This document shows, piece by piece, positions 27,256 to 35,953 of a DNA stretch of 64,000 nucleotides. How positions within the stretch are numbered: the first letter of the stretch is position 1; each line of letters begins with the position of its first letter. The notes under the pieces are model-generated. The model made no database searches, had not been told where the DNA came from, and saw only the letters and a program-made list of their open reading frames with translations. A program made the position numbers and the translations under genes. The DNA is from Archangium violaceum (lineage in GTDB: Bacteria; Myxococcota; Myxococcia; Myxococcales; Myxococcaceae): contig NZ_CP069396.1 in assembly GCF_016887565.1 (NCBI RefSeq), forward strand, positions 9,034,001 through 9,098,000, in the 5' to 3' direction.

Positions 27256-28392
27256 TCGTTCAATACCTCTTCACGCTGTGCCTGGCTGGTGCTACCCGTG
27301 GCCCTGTCCTTCGCCTGTGGTGGAACCTTCATTTCCGATGATTCCCCTGACGAGCCCATCCTGGAACAGGTGCCCCTCACGATGTTGGCCGATCCCACGG
27401 CGTGTAGCGCCAACAATGGAGCCGGTCCCTTCCGCGTCTACATGTCTACCAGTGGGAATGATGCCAATTCCGGGCGCGCGTCGAGCAGCCCCGTCCGCAC
27501 GCTGAACCGGGTGCAAGACATCATCAGGGCTGCAGCCCCCACCTGCCCCACGGAGGTGCGTATCGGTCTGGGCACCTATCATGGGCAGCGGGTGGACTGG
27601 ACCTATGTATCAGGCCATGAAATCAAGTTCATGCCAGCCGATGGGACCAACGCCGCGCGTCCCGTTTTCGACGGATGCTCATCGGCGACCGGCTCCTGCA
27701 CACAGGGCACGTGGTTCAAGCTCAGCGACGCCTACGGCGTCCAATCGAAGCTGCACTTCTGGTACATCCGCGTCCAGCGCTACAACACCGCCATCAGCTT
27801 CAACGGCATGCGCGATACCGTGTCGGGCTACAACGGCGGCAACCGCATCTACGGCTGCTACTTCGATCGGATCGGCAACGGCTGGGCGGGTGCAGAGGGC
27901 CATACGCCCAGCACGGCGGCCGTGCGGCTGGTGAACTCGGACGACAACATCATCGAGAACAACCACTTCTACAACATTACCAACTCCACTAGCCCCGGCC
28001 TGCTCCACGCCATCTACGTCGCGCACAAGTCGGAGCGTAATTCCATCCAGCGCAACGCCTTCAGGCGCGTGTCCGGTGATGCCATCCGCATCCGAGACTA
28101 CTCCAACTACAACATCATCAACCAGAATCGCATCAGCCAGGCCGGAAGCTATGGGTACTCGGAATGGTTCTGCGACTCCGCCCAGAACACCGACTGCACA
28201 CTGGCCACCGAGTGTCGCTCGTACCAGAACGAGTTCCGCGACAACACGCTGGATGGAACCTACTCCTGCCAACCCATGTCCACCTGGGTGTACTACCAGA
28301 CGGATTATCCGGCGAACTGTGCGCGTGCGCAACTCGACCCGCGCCTGCGTACCAGCGGCAATGAAAAAACCGCTACGCCCTGCTCACAGTGA
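27250..28392 (+). CDS. lipoprotein with parallel beta-helix fold
   Basis: 380 residues from MPSFNTSSRCAW. Signal peptide and lipobox L-S-F-A-C. The mature part has the opening typical of surface beta-helix proteins (FRVYMSTSGNDANSGRASSS) and repeated Asn-rich turns (DDNIIENNHFYNIT, SNYNIINQNRIS), as in polysaccharide lyase/pectate-lyase-like right-handed beta-helices. No clear catalytic residues could be assigned. The first bases overlap the end of a pseudogene on the other strand, so the promoter must lie in that debris. Confidence 0.75.
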   Translation: MPSFNTSSRCAWLVLPVALSFACGGTFISDDSPDEPILEQVPLTMLADPTACSANNGAGPFRVYMSTSGNDANSGRASSSPVRTLNRVQDIIRAAAPTCPTEVRIGLGTYHGQRVDWTYVSGHEIKFMPADGTNAARPVFDGCSSATGSCTQGTWFKLSDAYGVQSKLHFWYIRVQRYNTAISFNGMRDTVSGYNGGNRIYGCYFDRIGNGWAGAEGHTPSTAAVRLVNSDDNIIENNHFYNITNSTSPGLLHAIYVAHKSERNSIQRNAFRRVSGDAIRIRDYSNYNIINQNRISQAGSYGYSEWFCDSAQNTDCTLATECRSYQNEFRDNTLDGTYSCQPMSTWVYYQTDYPANCARAQLDPRLRTSGNEKTATPCSQ

Positions 28393-28596
28393 GCATCCAC
28401 GGATCGACCCACCAGGCGTGAGTTCCCAGCCCCATACAAGCAGCAGCCGAAAGCCTCCACCGCTCCCGTGCCTCTACCATATGTAAAGGATTGCAGGGCA
28501 TTGTCGATGCGGGTACCGAGCCCGAACCGGTGACGGAGGCATCAAGCTCCTCGCTGGGCCGCTCCCTTCTGTGCCGCGTACACAAGAGGCGACGCC

Positions 28597-28662
28597 TCAG
28601 CGGGGTTCGGAGCCGCCACCGTCCAGACTGGTGACAGGAGAGCGCGGCACCGCGACGGGCAG
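28597..28662 (-). pseudogene. C-terminal tail of another kinase-like family copy
   Basis: The sequence matches the last 20 or so codons and stop of the gene at 37354-38136 (GAGCCGCCACCGTCCA and GACAGGAGAGCGCGGCACCG). Nothing of the rest of the gene is present. It is a third broken trace of this family within 3.5 kb. The 28393-28596 bases before it show no feature. Confidence 0.65.
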
Positions 28663-28680
28663 ACGGGTTCTCCTGACTCT

Positions 28681-28998
28681 CTACCCGATGAAGATGTCGG
28701 CGATCTCGTTGGGGTTCACCTCGCCAAGAATCTCAAGGATGAAATCGATGCGCGCCACGGTTGCGGCCTTCTTGGGGTTACCTACCAGGGCGGCGCGAAG
28801 TTGCCGGAACTCGTCAAGGACGACGGGCAGGTCGACGATGTCCACGGAAATGCCCGACTGGAAGAGCGGCACCCAGTGGAGACCGAGCTTCTCGGCTGTG
28901 GCGGCCCATTCGGTGCCATACGCTCCTTCCGTAGCCACCGGGATGTAGAGACGCTCCCGCTCCTGCTCCTTGAATTTGATGAGGATGGCCACAGACAT
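28681..28998 (-). CDS. small hypothetical protein, possible immunity protein
   Basis: 105 residues, acidic, no signal or membrane segment, starting MSVAILIKF and ending EIADIFIG. Its ATG overlaps the TGA of an upstream frame (TGATG), so it was the second gene of a coupled pair. The upstream partner survives only as a 42-residue tail. That order and its size fit an immunity protein left behind after toxin loss, but no family is recognised. Confidence 0.5.
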   Translation of the reverse strand: MSVAILIKFKEQERERLYIPVATEGAYGTEWAATAEKLGLHWVPLFQSGISVDIVDLPVVLDEFRQLRAALVGNPKKAATVARIDFILEILGEVNPNEIADIFIG

Positions 28999-29126
28999 CA
29001 GCGCCCTCCCAGCTCATCGGTCACGAAGTCAGGCACGGGTGGCAGGAAAAGGTTGACGCCCAAACGTACGTCGAATGTCCAGCCCGGATATTTGACGCGA
29101 AGGGCCTGCAGTTCTGAACCATCCAA
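28998..29126 (-). pseudogene. C-terminal tail of the lost upstream gene
   Basis: Minus-strand frame LQALRVKYPGWTFDVRLG..., ending VTDELGGR with a TGA that overlaps the next gene's ATG. An in-frame TGA cuts it on the 5' side, and repeat copy B begins about 125 bases further on. Family unknown; possibly the end of a polymorphic toxin. Confidence 0.45.
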
Positions 29127-29250
29127 TCAGGAAGGGCCATGCCAGGCAATCAGTTCCCCCAAGCAGGTGCGGAGGAGGCGAGCGCGGGATCGAGGCAGCG
29201 GCCAGGAAGGAGCGGATGAAGGAGAGGACGCCGCGAGTGGACCAGGCAGA

Positions 29251-29383
29251 ATTACGCGCATGGCGGAATGGGGGCCGTGTTGAGGGGGCGGGCTGGAGCA
29301 AAGGGGTCGAGGAGGGCCGCTGCCGGAGAGAGCAAGGGCGTGCGCCGCGCCGGTGCAGGGGGCACGCCGAAGGCGATGGGCTT
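29251..29383 (+). repeat. dispersed repeat, copy B (3' end shortened)
   Basis: Begins ACGCGCATGGCGGAATGGGG and follows the other copies closely through the AAGGGGTCGAGGAGGGCC block and GCCGCGCCGGTGCAGGGGG. It then loses the terminal part ending CTTGAGCAGAG that copies C and D carry. It lies between a toxin-like tail and the DUF3396 gene. Confidence 0.65.
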
Positions 29384-29451
29384 CTTCTAGAGAGACCAGG
29401 AAGGTCGCCGAGGGGGAGCTGCCGCCCGCGGCTCCTTCCGCCATGGGTGCG

Positions 29452-30393
29452 TCAAGGACAGAAGCGGTGGATCCACCGGCGCATGTCTTCCTGGTCGTTG
29501 TTGAGGAAGGAGAACCAGTTGGCGCGCTCCTCGTGGAGGAAGAGTTCGAGCAGGTGGCCGAGGGAGAGGAGTTGGGGAGAGGGGCGCTCCTGCTGCGCGG
29601 TGTCGATGGCTTCGGGCCACTCGCCGAGGGTGATCAGAACGCGCTCGCCTTCGAGGGGAGGCAGGGTCTGGAAGGAGACGTCTGGGAAGGGGAGGTGCCG
29701 CCGCAGGACCTCGAGTCCACCGAGCCGGCCGAGAAGGGGCAGGCCGAGGAAGGTGAGCCAGTAGGCGCCTCGGGCGTTGGTGCCGATGTGCTGGCTGGTC
29801 TCCCCGAGCTTGTAGATATCCAGACCCGGATAGCGGTCGCGCAGCTCGCGGACGGTGCGGTGGGCCGCGAACCAGCATCCGTCGGGGGCGACGAGGGCGA
29901 AGCTGGCGTAGCCGAAGCTGAAGGGCAGTTCGCGAGCGAGTTCGAGAGCGAGGGCGCGCACGTGGGCGGGGCCGTGTTCCACCAGGTACTCGGTGGGCAG
30001 TGTGAAGTTCACGGCGCAGGTGGGATCCTCATCGTGCATGAACCGCGTTTCGTCGAGCCAGCACCCCCAGTACTCAAAGGTGTAGCCGCTCGCCGCGTCA
30101 CAGTGCTCCACCAACTCGACCTGGCAGGCGATGGGCCAGTTCCGCTCGAGCATCTTCTCGCGGACGTGCTCCCAGCCTTTGTCATCGAGAGGCTGGAAGT
30201 CACCATTGTCGTCGGGGTACCAGCCCAATGCCTGGGGGTGAATGGCACGGCGGTACGTTTGCAGGGCCCGCCATACGGCATGAATCACTTCTCCGTGGGA
30301 GCGGCGCATGAAGAAGCAGATGACGATGCCATCACGAGCCACAGGGAAACCCCTGTCTGTCTGCACTCGGAGGATGGGAAGGTGCTTCTTCAT
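29452..30393 (-). CDS. DUF3396 (type VI immunity family) protein
   Basis: 313 residues from MKKHLPILRVQ. It matches the DUF3396 immunity family from memory, with ICFFMRRSHGEVIHAVWRAL near the start and DIYKLGETSQHIGTNARGAYWLTFLG in the middle. There is no signal peptide, so a cytoplasmic protector is expected. Its ATG shares one base with the stop of the upstream toxin gene (TGATG), so toxin and antidote are made together. Known DUF3396 proteins neutralise nuclease-type effectors. Confidence 0.8.
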   Translation of the reverse strand: MKKHLPILRVQTDRGFPVARDGIVICFFMRRSHGEVIHAVWRALQTYRRAIHPQALGWYPDDNGDFQPLDDKGWEHVREKMLERNWPIACQVELVEHCDAASGYTFEYWGCWLDETRFMHDEDPTCAVNFTLPTEYLVEHGPAHVRALALELARELPFSFGYASFALVAPDGCWFAAHRTVRELRDRYPGLDIYKLGETSQHIGTNARGAYWLTFLGLPLLGRLGGLEVLRRHLPFPDVSFQTLPPLEGERVLITLGEWPEAIDTAQQERPSPQLLSLGHLLELFLHEERANWFSFLNNDQEDMRRWIHRFCP

Positions 30394-31268
30394 CAATAAA
30401 TCCCCTGTGGCGTGAGGCGAAAGACTTCCGCACCCAGTGCCTCTTTGTAGATCTGGCCTTGATTCGCGCCGGGAAAGGCTCCCCTCGGGCCGTAATCCGT
30501 CCACCTTGAACGGTTGGATGGGGGACAAGGGAACTTGAAGTCGAGGACGAGCGCGGCCTGAAGGAGATTATTGTAGTCCGCGTGGAGGACGATATCGGGC
30601 TTGATGGTGCCCTTCAGCCTGTCGGTACAACCCTCTTTGATGAACTGCTGCTCCTGCTCGCGGCTGATGGTCTCGAGGATCTGGCTGGTCCGATAGAAGC
30701 GGTAGCGCTGCTCGATGCTGAAGGGGGCGGGCCAGAGCTGAGAGAGTACCTCGCGAGCGCAGGCGAGGGCGATGTCGTGCTTCTGCCTGCCCAGGAGCAT
30801 GGCGCGGGTGATGGGCTCACCGCAGCCGTCCACGTCCATTTCCTCGCCGCATTCCTCCCGGGTGGGAGGGCGATTGCCGAAGTGCGAGGAGTTGACCCGA
30901 TGCTCGGCCAGCCGGGCGCACTCCGTGAGGCGCTCCTGCAACTCCCTGGCCTTCTCCGCGTCGTGGTGGAGCACGGACATGACCAGTGGAGTGGCCACGA
31001 CGAGCGCGGCGCCCACGGCCAAGGGGGCCGCGGAGGTGCCCGAGGTGCCCAGCATGCTGGCGTGGCGCACGCGAGCGGCGGACTCCGTGTCGAGGCGGAG
31101 GTCTCGGCGTGGAGGAGCACCGAAGCGCCCGGGGCCGGTGGCGCAAGCACCGAGCAGGGTACTGGCCAGGAGCAGGCGCGCGAGCCGCCCGCGGAAGGAG
31201 AGGAGCTTGTCGGTATTCAAGGGCATGGGAAGTGGCACTTCAATCACCGAACCGTTCCGGCACTTCAT
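30393..31268 (-). CDS. lipoprotein nuclease toxin, SitA-like
   Basis: 291 residues with a signal peptide and lipobox L-L-G-A-C (Cys42; Met15 at 31226 may be the real start). A second hydrophobic stretch lies at residues 80-99. The C-terminal 75 residues look like a PD-(D/E)xK nuclease: KPDIVLH (Asp225), then VLDFKF (Asp243, Lys245), then a Gln-x-x-Tyr helix (GQIYKEAL). Lipid-anchored polymorphic toxins with a downstream antidote are the design of SitA-SitI of Myxococcus, delivered by TraA/B outer-membrane exchange. Assignment to that class is inference. Confidence 0.7.
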   Translation of the reverse strand: MKCRNGSVIEVPLPMPLNTDKLLSFRGRLARLLLASTLLGACATGPGRFGAPPRRDLRLDTESAARVRHASMLGTSGTSAAPLAVGAALVVATPLVMSVLHHDAEKARELQERLTECARLAEHRVNSSHFGNRPPTREECGEEMDVDGCGEPITRAMLLGRQKHDIALACAREVLSQLWPAPFSIEQRYRFYRTSQILETISREQEQQFIKEGCTDRLKGTIKPDIVLHADYNNLLQAALVLDFKFPCPPSNRSRWTDYGPRGAFPGANQGQIYKEALGAEVFRLTPQGIY

Positions 31269-31305
31269 CCAGACACAACCGCGAGGGTCACGGTACCCTC
31301 TTCAC

Positions 31306-31553
31306 ATGGACGCGTCCCGCATCGAATCGGGTGAATTCGTCGTGGACTTCGTTCCTGGCGGCGTGCCGTCTCCGTGCTGCTCCCTCCCGGCTATGACTCA
31401 GGAGGCCCGTTCCCGCTCGTGCTCTTCCTGTACGGCGGTGGTGGCTCCCGGCAGACGCTCGTCGATGCGAAGCCGGTGTTCGACCCGTGCTGGAGCGACG
31501 GCAGCGCTCCTCCGGTGGTGCTCGCGTGCGCGACGGTGGGGGAGATCAGCTAA
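31306..31553 (+). pseudogene. esterase gene, frameshifted and cut
   Basis: It starts MDASRIESGEFVVDFVPGG, then a frameshift near 31360 moves sense to the next frame: VLLPPGYDSGGPFPLVLFLY, then GGGGSRQTLVD. This is the N-terminal third of an alpha/beta esterase (PHB-depolymerase/EsterD-like). It stops dead where repeat copy C begins, before the catalytic Ser. A broken gene with two lesions. Confidence 0.7.
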
Positions 31554-31720
31554 TACCGCGCATAGGCGGAATGGGGGCCCTGTTGCTCGGCGGCGAGCTG
31601 GTGCAGGGAGGCGGAGGAGAAGACGGCTGAGGCCAGCAAGGCCGTGCGCGGCGCCGGTGTAGGGGTGCGAGCACCCCCATGGGGCACACTGCAGCCTTGG
31701 CCGCCCTTGCTTGAGCAGAG
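31552..31720 (+). repeat. dispersed repeat, copy C (diverged)
   Basis: Left end AATACCGCGCATAGGCGGAA and right end TTGCTTGAGCAGAG match the other copies; the middle is clearly diverged. Both sides cut genes: an esterase N-terminus on the left and an unknown minus-strand gene on the right. Being flanked by broken genes on both sides suggests insertion or rearrangement at this element. Confidence 0.65.
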
Positions 31721-32219
31721 CGGCGTCGTTACGTGCGTTGCCGTCCCGGCGGAGGTGATGCCCGCCGTCAACCCGTGCGCCCCCTCCACGTAGCCCGTCC
31801 AGGCCTGAAAAGATGAAGCCGCCCTCCGCGAAGCGGCTCTTGCTCCGCCCGAAGAAGCGCGCGAAGGCCTCCCGCGTGGGCTCAAAGCCGAGTTGCAGCG
31901 ACTCCTCGGCCGAGCGGCCCTCCTCGTAACGCTGTAGGGCGAACACCGCCTCGGGGAGAGAGGACAGGGCTGGGAGAAATCCAGTCTACTCAAATCTCGG
32001 CTGTATTCCATGGAGTTCCGGCTGTGCCGCCGCATCGTGCGACGGAGAGTTGGACGCCCTCCCCATGCGGAGGTCGAGGGGCGCGGTGCCCGCCACGTCG
32101 CCGAAGAGACGCTCATCCACTCCGGCGAAGTGGGCCCTCTGCTCGTACGTCCGGGCCTCCTCGTAGAGGACCCGGACGAGCGCATTTCGATAAGGCTCCA
32201 ACCCCACCGACTCCGTCAA
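31720..32219 (-). pseudogene. unknown gene with internal stop, cut by repeat
   Basis: One minus-strand frame reads LEPYRNALVRVLYEEART..., a TAG at 31988-31986, then continues in frame with LSSLPEAVFALQRYEEGRS and EAFARFFGRSKSRFAEGG. Sense fades at the right edge of repeat copy C. No family recognised. Its upstream limit is the stop codon of the lectin gene, so its own start is also missing. Confidence 0.55.
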
Positions 32220-34328
32220 TCAACGCAAGGTGAGAACAGCGAAACCTGAGGGTGTATCAAAACGGCCACTCAGTTCTCCGGATTTGGTTCGATAGGTAAT
32301 ACCCCAATCCTCTCGTCTTACCTTCAGCTCCCTTCTCTTCTTGAAGCCAGAGGCGGGGTTGGCTTTGCCCATGGCGGTGGGGCTGGTGCATCCCGCGGCA
32401 TACAGGGTGCCCCCAATCGAAATGGCAAGTTGATCTCGCGAGCGCTTACGCCCGCCACCGCTCTTCTGCTTGTAGGCAACAACCTTGGCCTTCACCGAGG
32501 TGCGAATCAAAATGGAATGAATGGCCACCTTCAGCTTGTAGGTCCTGCCATCAATGGGGCCAAAAGGCGCATCTACTTTTTTGTTAGTGATGCAGCCATC
32601 GCTGAAGGCCACAACCTGCGCTCGCGGCAGTTCTGCCGCTGCGGTTCCGTGGCCAGCCACGGGAGGGACGGCTTGCGCTGTCTTGGGCTTTTCGCTGCTG
32701 TTGGGATTGGCTGGACAGGAGTCGGAGAGAGCCGCAGCCGCGGTCTGGGTCTGCGCCCCTCCCACCTCTGTCAGTCCATACTCGGTCATCCGATAGACGG
32801 TCTGACCTATCTTGAGTTCGTAGTTGCTGTTGAACAGGGTGTTCTCTGCATCGTCGAACGTGATGTCCAAGGAGTCAGGATCGGTGCCTGTCATGTCGTT
32901 AGCCAACCAGGTCCGCTCGACTACTTCAATCCGTGAACGCTTTGACGTGAATCCGGAAAGTTGTCGCTCCAGGTTCTTGTATGGAACGAATTCATCAAAG
33001 TTGTTCTGCTCATCCACGACATCCATCTGCTCGGCGGTCAGGTTGGGATACTGATTCTCGTAGTTGGTGTTGTAGGTCTCGTAGTCAGCCTCCAGTTGGT
33101 TGATGACCGCATAGAGATCGTCGGCGGAGTTGAACCGCAGGACACCATTGCTGGTTTCGTAGGTGACCGGGACGTTTGCATAGGTGATGGTGACTGAGTT
33201 GCTATCAGCAATGCACTCGAACTCATCATTGCCGTCCCAGTCATCCACGACGGGAGCGCACCCGGCGTTGGCCCAGACGTTGTTTGGCTTCGAAGAGACG
33301 GAAACTTGGCGAATCCCCGTTGAGCCAGGCCAGAACTTCTTGCAGTACGAGATGCCGCCAATGTTGCACCCGGACGAGCAGTCCGGGTCCGGCGCCCAGA
33401 TTCCACCGGGAGACTGGCGGTTGTTGACCTTACCGCAATACCGCGCAAAGCGCCCGAGCACGGTGATGGCGGTATAGCCGACCCTTCCGCTACAGCTTCC
33501 GGAGCTATAGCAACCTGCATTGATGACGTACGTGCCGCCACCGCCAGTGGGCACCGTGTAGCTGAAATTGGAGCTGACGCCACCACAGGCATCATCATTG
33601 TAGGCGACCTGTTGACCGTTGGGGCCATAAAGCCGCAGATAGGTATCGCCCGAACCGGAAGCCCCCGAGATGCCGCACGTTCCAGCGGTGAGGGTCTGCC
33701 CGGCCTGAAGAGTCACCGCCACGTTCACCGTGTTCTGAGTGGCGGAAGCCGTATTCGAGGCAGAGTAGTTGAAGTAATTCACGGTGACGCTGCTGTCGAT
33801 GCTTTCGCAAACGTAGGCGAACTGCTTGTTGCAGTCCTCGTCATTCCAGAGTCCCACGTAGGTGCCAGAGGATGCCTTGACAGCGCAGTCCTCGTTGCCG
33901 GCTGCATTGTTTGGCTCGCCTGGGCTCCAGTTCGCATAGAACGAGGTTCCAGTGGACCATCGCCACGAGCCTTCGACGCTGCGATCGTTGTACCCAATCC
34001 ACCAGATTTCTGTTGAGCTCAGATTGCTCTTCAGCCACTCGTCTTCCGCGCTGTTGTTGATGGTCACCAAGCCATAACCCAGAAGCGCGCAGCTCTCGGC
34101 GGCCTGCGCCCAGGTCTTGCGGGTGGTGGCAAAGATGTAGTCATGGCCATTGTAGGCGATTTTCTGCTGAACCTCGCCCAACGTTTCTTCGGAAAAGCCT
34201 GGGGTGCCATTGAGCTCGTCCGAGCTCATGCCGCAGCCCATCAGCATTGCGCATGAAAGGATTGTGGCCAGGCTCAATTGTATGGGGAGTGTGACTCTTG
34301 CTGCGTACTTCACGCCAAACATTCTCAT
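32220..34328 (-). CDS. lipoprotein with C-type lectin and PPC-like domains
   Basis: 702 residues with signal peptide and lipobox L-M-G-C (M3 at 34322 is an alternative start; AGGTG precedes). Residues about 60-170 form a C-type lectin domain: WIGYND, the mannose-type sugar motif E-P-N (SPGEPNN), and W-N-D (LWNDEDC) with paired Cys. A PPC-like beta domain (TLQAGQTLTAGTCG..., GDTYLRLYGPNG) and two further unknown domains follow. Codon use is less GC-biased than neighbours. Probably a surface adhesin. Confidence 0.8.
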   Translation of the reverse strand: MRMFGVKYAARVTLPIQLSLATILSCAMLMGCGMSSDELNGTPGFSEETLGEVQQKIAYNGHDYIFATTRKTWAQAAESCALLGYGLVTINNSAEDEWLKSNLSSTEIWWIGYNDRSVEGSWRWSTGTSFYANWSPGEPNNAAGNEDCAVKASSGTYVGLWNDEDCNKQFAYVCESIDSSVTVNYFNYSASNTASATQNTVNVAVTLQAGQTLTAGTCGISGASGSGDTYLRLYGPNGQQVAYNDDACGGVSSNFSYTVPTGGGGTYVINAGCYSSGSCSGRVGYTAITVLGRFARYCGKVNNRQSPGGIWAPDPDCSSGCNIGGISYCKKFWPGSTGIRQVSVSSKPNNVWANAGCAPVVDDWDGNDEFECIADSNSVTITYANVPVTYETSNGVLRFNSADDLYAVINQLEADYETYNTNYENQYPNLTAEQMDVVDEQNNFDEFVPYKNLERQLSGFTSKRSRIEVVERTWLANDMTGTDPDSLDITFDDAENTLFNSNYELKIGQTVYRMTEYGLTEVGGAQTQTAAAALSDSCPANPNSSEKPKTAQAVPPVAGHGTAAAELPRAQVVAFSDGCITNKKVDAPFGPIDGRTYKLKVAIHSILIRTSVKAKVVAYKQKSGGGRKRSRDQLAISIGGTLYAAGCTSPTAMGKANPASGFKKRRELKVRREDWGITYRTKSGELSGRFDTPSGFAVLTLR

Positions 34329-34402
34329 TCACCTTGGTGCGGCTGGAGGTCAGCCGCTTGCGTACGACAAGCCGCTCTCGTCTCGGCGGCGCTGTAGCTT
34401 TA

Positions 34403-34620
34403 TCATGACAGTTGGAAATCGCTGAGCTGGGGGCAATAGGCGCAAGACGCGTCGTCGCCCCAGCAGCCAAGCAAGCCCATGACATTGGGATGCAGAGATC
34501 GCGGCTAGGCGACTCCGTGAGCCGTTTCAACGATGGCCAAGAGTCTGTTTGAGCTCCTGGGAAATGGGAGGCTTGGGGCTGCGCAGGGGCATGAAGCCGC
34601 AACCGAGGTGGGGAAGTGCT
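34403..34620 (-). pseudogene. decayed gene tail next to repeat D
   Basis: One minus-strand frame reads SSNRLLAIVETAHGVA, then TAG, then continues SLHPNVMGLLGCWGDDASC and ends SDFQLS with TGA. The Cys-containing end looks like a genuine protein C-terminus, interrupted by a stop. Upstream it runs into repeat copy D. Family not recognised. Confidence 0.4.
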
Positions 34621-34627
34621 CGAAAAA

Positions 34628-34786
34628 GTATAGGCGGATGGGGCCTTGTTGAGGGGGCGGGCTGGTGCAAAGGGGTCGAGGAGGGCCGCTGCCGGAGCGA
34701 GCCAGGGCGTGCGCCGCGCCGGTGCAGGGGGCTGTGCAATGGGCTTGGGGCACACTGCTGCCCTGGCCGCCCTGCCTTGAGCAGAG
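34628..34786 (+). repeat. dispersed repeat, copy D
   Basis: Nearly the same as copy A over its length, from GTATAGGCGGATGGGGCC to CCTGCCTTGAGCAGAG. Its right end is about 20 bases from the first recognisable codons of a peptidase gene that lacks its N-terminus. Its left side touches a decayed minus-strand gene tail. Confidence 0.7.
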
Positions 34787-34809
34787 AGCCAGGGCGTGAT
34801 TAGCACCTG

Positions 34810-35829
34810 GTGGCCGAGCACCCCGGCAAGGCAGGAGGGCTGCGTGTCCTGCTCATCGGTCACCTCGACACCGTTCAGGAGGGCGCAGGGCTGGAGTTCG
34901 TGCGCGACGGGCCGGTGGCACGTGGCGCCGGCACGCAGGACATCAAGGGCGGCGACGTCATCCTCCTCACCGCGCTCCGGGCGCTGAAGGAGGCGGGAGC
35001 ACTGGGCGACCTCCACGTCACCGTCATCCTCACGGGGGATGAAGAGAGCGTGGGTGAGCCCATCGCGGTGTCGCGGCGCGAGCTCATCGAGGCGGGTCGG
35101 CGCAGCGATGTCGCGCTCGCCTTCGAGGGCGGAGAGCGTGACACCGCCGTCGTCGCACGCCGGGGCGCGAGCACCTGGTCGCTCGAGGTCACGGGGAAGC
35201 AGGCGCACTCCTCGGGAGTGTTCAGCCAAAGCGCTGGCTACGGGGCCATCTTCGAGGCCGCCCGCATCCTCGACGAGCTCCGGCGCACGCTGGCCGGTGA
35301 GCAGTACCTCACCTTCAACCCGGGAGCCATCGTGGGTGGCACCGAGGGCGGCTTCGACCCGCGCACCGCCACCGGTAGGGCCGCGGGCAAGGACAACATC
35401 ATCGCCAGCCACGCGACCGTGCGGGGTGACCTGCGCTTCCTGTCCGAGGAGCAGAAGGAGCGGGCTCGCACGCGCACGCGGCAGCTCGCTGCGCGCAACC
35501 TGCCGGGCACCTCGGCGGAGATTTCCTTCCAGGACGAGTACCCGGCCATGTCCCCCACGCCCGGCAATCTGCGCCTGCTGGCGGTGTACGACGCGGCGAG
35601 CCAAGCGCTCGGGTACGGCAAGGTCGAGGCGTTCGACCCGGGCAAGCGCGGAGCCGGGGACATCTCGTTCGTCGCGCCCTTCGTCGATGGGCTCGACGGG
35701 CTGGGCGCTCTGGGCAGCGGGTCGCACTCGCCGCGCGAGGAGGTCCGGCTCGACTCGCTCGCGATGCAGGCCGAGCGCACGGCGTTGCTCCTCTACCGGC
35801 TGTCGCGCCAGCCCCACCCGGCCCCGTGA
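34810..35829 (+). pseudogene. M20-family metallopeptidase, N-terminus missing
   Basis: 339 residues from a possible GTG, with a stop (TAG) at 34801. It opens straight into the metal-site strand LLIGHLDTV. It keeps GAGTQDIKGG, the catalytic acid pair in LTGDEES, and the dimerisation domain with KQAHSSGVF, and ends ALGSGSHSPREE. Related M20 peptidases have some 80-100 residues before the HLDT motif. Truncation coincides with repeat copy D, so this is probably dead, though an active short form cannot be excluded. Confidence 0.75.
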
Positions 35830-35953
35830 GAAGGCGCCGCGGGTGGGAATACGACCCACCGAGCGACCGGGTAGGACGCCACGACAGCCGACCTGTACCG
35901 GGGGATGACGGCCCCGGGCCGCATGGCTACCTCCTGGCCTCGGGAGGCGGGAC

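Noticed and set aside
31986-31988. In-frame TAG as a recoded (pyrrolysine) codon
   Set aside because: The gene is also cut at both ends and sits by a repeat; no sign of a conserved element, so a plain nonsense mutation is likelier.
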